This document shows, one piece after another, positions 8,301-10,908 of a DNA stretch of 10,908 bases. Location of the stretch: contig SXXD01000021.1 of assembly GCA_005789685.1 (NCBI GenBank), positions 1 to 10,908 of the forward strand. Direction: 5' to 3'. The notes beneath the pieces are model-generated. The model did not search any database. It had not been told where the DNA came from and saw nothing but the letters and a program-made list of their open reading frames with translations. The stretch comes from Burkholderiales bacterium (GTDB lineage: Bacteria; Pseudomonadota; Gammaproteobacteria; Burkholderiales; Burkholderiaceae_C). The position numbers were made by a program, and so were the translations under genes. The number at the start of each line of letters is the position of its first letter. Position 1 is the first letter of the stretch.

Positions 8301-8407
8301 CTACCATTCTCACGCTGTTGGTCATTCCCAGTTTCTATGACAGCATTGAGTTGACTCGCGAGGCTTGGGGTAGGCGTTTGAAAGCCTTAGGTCAACGATT
8401 TGCTTAG
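5330..8407 (+). CDS. RND efflux pump inner-membrane transporter, HAE-1 (AcrB/MdtB-like) type
   Basis: Proton-driven inner-membrane antiporter, expected to work as a trimer with the adaptor encoded 3 bp upstream. The 1025 residues match full AcrB/MdtB-type pumps, with no truncation or frameshift. The first membrane helix lies at about 11-30 and is followed by a large periplasmic loop to about 335. Helices 2-6 span about 336-485. TM4 LAIGVLIDDAIVVREN (393-408) carries the paired aspartates D400/D401 of the proton relay. A second periplasmic loop follows helix 7 (about 533-550). TM10 LMGLVAKNAILLLDAA (912-927) carries the relay lysine K918. The DD/K pattern and the GLVAKNAILL block fit HAE-1 drug or organic-compound pumps rather than metal (CzcA) pumps. 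The closest subgroup by eye is MdtB/C-like. No outer-membrane factor or regulator gene follows. Substrate is unknown. Confidence 0.95.
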   Translation: MFLSNFSVKKPIVTIVILIMLMAMGLLALKKLKVNQIPDVDLPLLVIDINYPGASPDTVEREVLNRVEKAMQSVNGIKDLRGTANEGNANIQVFFEFKKNMVEATDEVRNAIGKVRYKLPTEIREPVILRIDPGSQPIMQLALSSSSQSHAEISRIAEDQIADKFRGISGVAQVNVNGALKRELSVLLHSQKLREVNLSVTEVVNALRTQNAAAPVGKIRGALEDQSIRLLGRIETPAEFNQIVIKRSGNDLIRLGQVATVSDGFADLATMSVRNGKPNVGLAITRSRNASTVSVANDIRALVAEVSKTLPEGTKLEITQDGGIEARNSLNNVVDALIFGAGLTIFVVYVFLNSWRSTLITALSLPTSVITAFIAVWLCGFTLNFMSLLGLSLAIGVLIDDAIVVRENIVRHMERGSDRRTAALEGTSEIGMAVAGTTFSIVAVFIPVGFMPGVSGEWFRPFGITVVASVLVSLLISFTLDPMLSAYWGDPPGEHLKPKKGISLKLQQFNAWFDHQADRYGNVIAWALHHRRWMITFAVVSFFAAIFLQYQFGGSSFLPKSDGKTLAIDVRTPASSNLDYSRMKLEAAAVMARSLPETKATNSYVNPGGGRIYVDIGKSTDRKRTAQDIAIELRKRTSQLVGAEYTVLDDLSNGASKPVQIRFSGTDSRKLLAITSDFMMQLRQVPGAVDVGLSQQDPQNELQIELDRGLANSLGISVTDTANALRVAFAGIEVGDWVDPTGESRDVAVRLSPEDRMSATNIERLPITVSGMNTVVPLAQIAKVSMGKAPSKIEHSDGKRTIGVSANVQGRSSGEVTADALRIAKNINFPEGYGIELDGASKDQKEVFAEMGIALVSGIGLMYFILVMQFNSFTAPLAVMFSLPLSLIGVVLALLLTGSTLNLMSLIGVIMLMGLVAKNAILLLDAARSSEAEGMDREEALMAAGRKRLRPIIMTTFALIAGMLPVAIGIGEGSEFYRPMATAIIGGTITSTILTLLVIPSFYDSIELTREAWGRRLKALGQRFA

Positions 8408-8431
8408 TGGATGCACTGGCTCGGCGATAAT
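8404..8431 (+). promoter_or_regulatory. Weak candidate promoter for the DUF6172-like gene
   Basis: GATAAT (8426-8431) matches 5 of 6 -10 bases. The -35 candidate at 16-bp spacing is TTAGTG (8404-8409), which is poor, and it overlaps the pump stop codon. Read-through from the efflux operon is an equal alternative. Confidence 0.22.
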
Positions 8432-8432
8432 C

Positions 8433-8452
8433 GGGACTTGTTTCAACGTCCT
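8433..8452 (+). other. Short RNA hairpin in the pump/DUF6172 spacer
   Basis: GGGAC then TTG (8433-8440) pairs with CAA (8444-8446), a bulged C at 8447, and GTCCT (8448-8452), with one terminal G-T wobble and a TTT loop. That makes eight base pairs with one bulge. No T run follows, so this is not a canonical intrinsic terminator. It could be a 3'-end stabiliser of the pump mRNA or leader structure of the next gene. Confidence 0.3.
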
Positions 8453-8483
8453 GAATGGGCGCTTACCCCTTTAGGATCTCACG

Positions 8484-8825
8484 ATGAAAAAGAACTTCCC
8501 CCTTCAAATTGAAGGCAAAAACCCAGAACGTACCTTGGAAGCCGTCAAGCACGAAATTCGCAAGTACTTCAAACGCGAACGAAATCGTGCGCTGCCCAAA
8601 GAAGTTGACTTTTGGGACTTTGACTGCAAAGTGGGCTTAACGGCAGAGTCCGCTGATGTGGTCAAAGTAAGCGCTGTGGTTGAAAGCTTGGGCACTTTGG
8701 CCAAAGAAGGCGCCGCCTCGGTTTATGTTGAGATTTTAAGCAAGCATGGTGTGCGAGTCATTCGACCTGAAAACGACCCGGTCATCATTGAGCGGGTTGA
8801 CGACGCTGGTTTTGCCAACCGATAA
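8484..8825 (+). CDS. DUF6172-like small cytoplasmic protein
   Basis: This 113-residue protein has no signal peptide or membrane segment. The N-terminus MKKNFPLQIEGKNPERTLEAVKHEIRKY and the block ALPKEVDFWDFDC, followed by an alternating alpha/beta C-terminal half (SVYVEILSKHGVRVIRP), match a small uncharacterised proteobacterial family that I recall as DUF6172. The basic helix EIRKYFKRERNRALPK (about 25-40) and the acidic/aromatic DFWDFD (42-47) are the most distinctive segments. AGGA (8473-8476) lies at a normal distance before ATG 8484, supporting the start. The gene is 76 bp after the pump gene. Its last 41 bp overlap the 3' end of the convergent transporter gene. No biochemical role is known to me, and I assign none. 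Confidence 0.8.
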   Translation: MKKNFPLQIEGKNPERTLEAVKHEIRKYFKRERNRALPKEVDFWDFDCKVGLTAESADVVKVSAVVESLGTLAKEGAASVYVEILSKHGVRVIRPENDPVIIERVDDAGFANR

Positions 8826-9660
8826 ACAGCCCCGCGCCAATCACAATAGCGCAGCCCAAAAGCATGGGTGCATCGAGTTGCTCACCAAAAACAATCACGC
8901 CAATTGATATTCCAAATAACAGGCGCGAATATCTGTAAGGCGTAACGGCCCCAATGGAGCCTGTTCGCATAGCCGTCATCAGGGCAGTGTAGGCAAAAAC
9001 ACCCGCCAATAAAGCGGCAGCCAGCATCAAAAACTGTTGCGCCTGCAAAGACACAGAAGGCTTGCCATCCCAAACGGTATAACATGCGCCAGCAATCATC
9101 ATGGTGGTAAAGCCATAAAAACCAAGCACCTCCTTGGTCAGGGAGGATGGCGCTGTGCGGGAGAACAAATCACGCCCCACAAAACCAAGCGTTCCAATCA
9201 AAGCAAGTAAGGACAGCAAAGAAAAGTCTGCGGCAGAGGGCCGAAGAATGATCAGCACCCCAAATAAACCCAGAAAGATGGCAATCCAAGTTTTAGCATC
9301 TACTTTTTCTCGAAAGAAAATTCGCGCACCTAAGACCACAAACAAAGGCGCTGATTGCAAGATCGCGGTGGCAGAAGACATGGGGGTTAAGGCAATGGCC
9401 AAGACATAAAACAGCCGTCCAAAGAACTCAAAAACTGCCCTGAACAGCATGTTCTTGGTCAAAACTTGAGCCTGAAAAATGGAGGCGCCAGCACGCCTTG
9501 CCATGAGCGCAAAGACGCAGAGTCCCGCTGCTCCAAACATCATCAATACTTGCCCGACTGGCAATTGCTTGGTTACGGTCTTTAGGAAGGCATCTTCAAT
9601 GGCAAAGGCCGCCATGGATGCAATCATCCAACCAATACCTCGCAAATTTTCTTGTCGCAA
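8785..9660 (-). CDS. EamA/DMT-superfamily membrane transporter, TTG start
   Basis: Ten-helix inner-membrane permease with two EamA repeats. The 291-residue product has the usual DMT length. Repeat 1 (about 8-140) ends with SSATAILQSAPLFVVLGARIFF, and repeat 2 (about 148-282) ends with GAVTPYRYSRLLFGISIGVIVFGE. These paired blocks are typical of DMT exporters. The tail is basic (NQRRQPAQ). The start is inferred as TTG at 9660: the residues after it (RQENLRGIGWM) match the family's common N-terminal pattern, and an in-frame TAA lies a few codons upstream. The nearest ATG would be residue 12 and would trim helix 1. A GGA lies a few bases before the TTG. Substrate cannot be inferred. The 3' end overlaps the DUF6172-like gene by 41 bp on the opposite strand. 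It is divergent from the carbamoyltransferase-like gene. Confidence 0.88.
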   Translation of the reverse strand: MRQENLRGIGWMIASMAAFAIEDAFLKTVTKQLPVGQVLMMFGAAGLCVFALMARRAGASIFQAQVLTKNMLFRAVFEFFGRLFYVLAIALTPMSSATAILQSAPLFVVLGARIFFREKVDAKTWIAIFLGLFGVLIILRPSAADFSLLSLLALIGTLGFVGRDLFSRTAPSSLTKEVLGFYGFTTMMIAGACYTVWDGKPSVSLQAQQFLMLAAALLAGVFAYTALMTAMRTGSIGAVTPYRYSRLLFGISIGVIVFGEQLDAPMLLGCAIVIGAGLFIGWQNQRRQPAQ

Positions 9661-9762
9661 ATGATTCCGTTCACTTTAAATCGCAAATGCGAATTGTTCT
9701 TATTAAAATTTTACGACATAACAAGCGGCGACTTGCCTTAACATTCATTTTTTGCATTCGCA
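9655..9762. promoter_or_regulatory. Divergent control region with repeated TCGCA/TGCGA elements
   Basis: This AT-rich spacer separates the DMT gene from the carbamoyltransferase-like gene. TCGCAAATG occurs at 9655-9663 and again at 9681-9689, exactly 26 bp apart. The second copy is half of the perfect-armed palindrome TCGCA-AA-TGCGA (9681-9692). A further TCGCA lies at 9758-9762, just before the rightward ATG. The first copy overlaps the TTG start of the transporter. A weak rightward promoter, TTGTTC (9694-9699) and CATAAC (9717-9722) at 17 bp, is possible. The arrangement suggests operator sites for a regulator acting on both genes. Confidence 0.4.
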
Positions 9763-9763
9763 T

Positions 9764-10558
9764 ATGAAACTGATTCAGATCAACGAACTAAGCGCACAGG
9801 ACATTCGCTCTATTTGGAACTTGGCCACAAAACCAAGTACGCCTCCGAAGGGCAATGTCGCTTGGTCATTCGAAGGCAATGGCATCCGTACGCGCACAAC
9901 GTTCATTCAAGCATTTCGGGAAATGAACCTCAGTTTTGTAGAACTTCCCAACCTTCTAAAGACCAACGAAAGAGTTGCAGACTTGGCGGGTTACCTCGAT
10001 CCGTTTTATGACATCTATGTCATTCGGGATTCAAACCATGAGCGATTGACTGAGTTTGCAAACGCTTCGCGCAGACCCGTTGTGAATGCCATGACGTCCA
10101 TAGCGCATCCCTGCGAAGTACTGACCGATGCGTACTCGATAGAAAAAACAATAGGGCCACTTTCAAGTGTCAAAGTCACACTTTGGGGTCCAACGACAAA
10201 TGTCTTCCGGTCTTGGCATGCGCTGGCTGGCGTTCTTGGTTTTGAATTGGTTCACCTGTGCGATGCACAATTTCATGAAAGCATACCGAATGTTCGTTTC
10301 AGTGAAAGCATTGACGGCAGCACCGATGTGGTCATCACAGACTCCTGGCCGACGGGCTTTGAAAATGCAACTTGGTCATTGAATTTAAATCACTTGGATG
10401 CAATGGGCAACCCCAAACTGCTGGCCACTCCCCCATTTTCAATTGGCCGTGAAATTGCCTTGGATCCTTTGCAGTTCAAAGGTTTTATGAGCTATGAACA
10501 AAAAATCGATTTACTGACCGTGCAGAAAGCCATCTTGAGCTATTTGATGACCCAGTGA
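9764..10558 (+). CDS. Divergent aspartate/ornithine carbamoyltransferase-fold protein with altered active-site motifs
   Basis: This 264-residue cytoplasmic protein resembles ornithine and aspartate carbamoyltransferases along its length but is shorter (OTC about 300-340). INELSAQDIRSIWNLA (6-21) mirrors the OTC N-terminal helix. ERVADLAGYLDPFYDIYVIR (69-88) and PVVNAMTSIAHPCEVLTDAYSI (105-126) match the domain linking the two binding sites. WGPTTNVFRS (141-150) replaces the GD.NNV..S block, and DVVITDSW (188-195) replaces DVV.TD.W. The carbamoyl-phosphate loop (usually STRTR) reads GIRTR (40-44), HPCQ reads HPCE (115-118), the ornithine loop SMG reads PTGF, and the HCLP/HPLP motif reads ATPP (221-224). 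R42, T43, R44 and H115 remain. It may use another substrate or be non-catalytic. Start ATG 9764 is preferred over TTG 9752, and no Shine-Dalgarno is visible. It is convergent with apaG. Confidence 0.75.
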   Translation: MKLIQINELSAQDIRSIWNLATKPSTPPKGNVAWSFEGNGIRTRTTFIQAFREMNLSFVELPNLLKTNERVADLAGYLDPFYDIYVIRDSNHERLTEFANASRRPVVNAMTSIAHPCEVLTDAYSIEKTIGPLSSVKVTLWGPTTNVFRSWHALAGVLGFELVHLCDAQFHESIPNVRFSESIDGSTDVVITDSWPTGFENATWSLNLNHLDAMGNPKLLATPPFSIGREIALDPLQFKGFMSYEQKIDLLTVQKAILSYLMTQ

Positions 10559-10582
10559 ACGACATCCATCTGCGCTGTCATC

Positions 10583-10908
10583 TTAATGCAGATTGCGTTT
10601 ACCAGACTCATTGCTAAGGGCATCCAACACAAACATCGGTATGTCAGCATCAAATTTTTCACCATCTTCCGCCACGCAAAAATAACTGCCATGCATGGTG
10701 CCTGTAGGTGTTCTTAAGCGAGTGCCACTGGTGTACTGAAATTTTTCGCCAGGTTGCAGCAAGGGCTGATAACCCACGACACCCAAGCCTTTGATTTTCT
10801 CATGCAAGCCATTGGCATCGTTCACGCTCCAAGACCTAGAGATGACTTGGGCAGCAATGTTGCCTTTGTTGGTAATGGTAATGCTGTAGGCAAATGTATA
10901 AAGATCGC
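10583..10908 (-). CDS. apaG: ApaG-domain protein (N-terminus cut by window edge)
   Basis: Small beta-sandwich protein of the ApaG/DUF525 family. The minus-strand frame is open from the right edge to the TAA at 10583-10585, giving 107 visible residues and lacking only roughly the first 15-25. Family blocks are FAYSITITNKGN, VISRSWSVNDANG (residues from about 10853 down), GVVGYQPLLQPGEKFQYTSGT, and LRTPTGTMHGSY, then the acidic tail DADIPMFVLD. A GTG at 10825 is an internal valine and not the start. In enterobacteria apaG is linked to apaH and ksgA; the molecular function is poorly defined, with related domains in F-box proteins. The stop lies 24 bp from the stop of the convergent carbamoyltransferase-like gene. 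I see no terminator hairpin between them. Confidence 0.93.
   Translation of the reverse strand, partial: DLYTFAYSITITNKGNIAAQVISRSWSVNDANGLHEKIKGLGVVGYQPLLQPGEKFQYTSGTRLRTPTGTMHGSYFCVAEDGEKFDADIPMFVLDALSNESGKRNLH

Noticed and set aside
9752..9763. TTG at 9752 as start of the carbamoyltransferase-like gene
   Set aside because: An ATG four codons later gives the family-like N-terminus MKLIQINELS. The extra residues MHSH have no support.
10823..10825. GTG at 10825 as start of an 80-aa protein
   Set aside because: The frame stays open to the window edge and the upstream residues (FAYSITITNKGN, SRSWS) are conserved ApaG sequence, so this is an internal valine.
1..10908. CRISPR, tRNA, rRNA, transposase, phage or toxin-antitoxin genes
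   Set aside because: None of the frames or repeats I could read fits any of these. All long frames are accounted for by the listed genes or their shadows.

Overview
The window looks like chromosomal DNA of a betaproteobacterium, most likely a Burkholderiales member close to Comamonadaceae. This is inferred from the gene families (kynBUA cluster, DUF6172-type protein, HAE-1 RND pump) and the moderate GC content. No taxonomic marker gene is present. I see no rRNA, tRNA, IS element, phage gene or CRISPR array. Coding density is very high, and both outermost genes (modC left, apaG right) are cut by the window edges.

Left block (1-1204, minus strand): the permease and ATPase of a molybdate-type ABC importer, modB and then modC (partial), 2 bp apart. 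No modA binding-protein gene lies upstream of modB. A 109-bp divergent spacer (1205-1313) separates them from the kynurenine operon and contains an 18-bp imperfect palindrome.

Kynurenine block (1314-4099, plus strand): kynB (arylformamidase), kynU (kynureninase) and kynA (tryptophan 2,3-dioxygenase), with 9- and 17-bp gaps. Together they form the complete route from tryptophan to anthranilate plus alanine. Gene order does not follow reaction order (KynA, KynB, KynU), and no kynR regulator is visible here.

Efflux block (4160-8407, plus strand): a lipoprotein periplasmic adaptor and a full-length HAE-1-type RND pump, 3 bp apart, with no outer-membrane channel gene beside them. A terminator-like hairpin with a T6 run lies between kynA and the adaptor.

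Right block (8484-10908): a small DUF6172-like protein gene converges on, and overlaps by 41 bp, an EamA/DMT transporter gene that appears to start with TTG. A 103-bp AT-rich spacer carrying repeated TCGCA/TGCGA elements separates the transporter from a divergent gene. That gene encodes a short, strongly diverged carbamoyltransferase-fold protein (264 aa) whose carbamoyl-phosphate and amino-acid binding motifs are altered; it is the least ordinary gene of the window. It converges on apaG (partial).

Most of the window is conventional. The points most worth checking are the degenerate carbamoyltransferase homologue with its repeat-bearing divergent promoter region, the palindrome between mod and kyn, and the terminator-like structure just ahead of the efflux operon.
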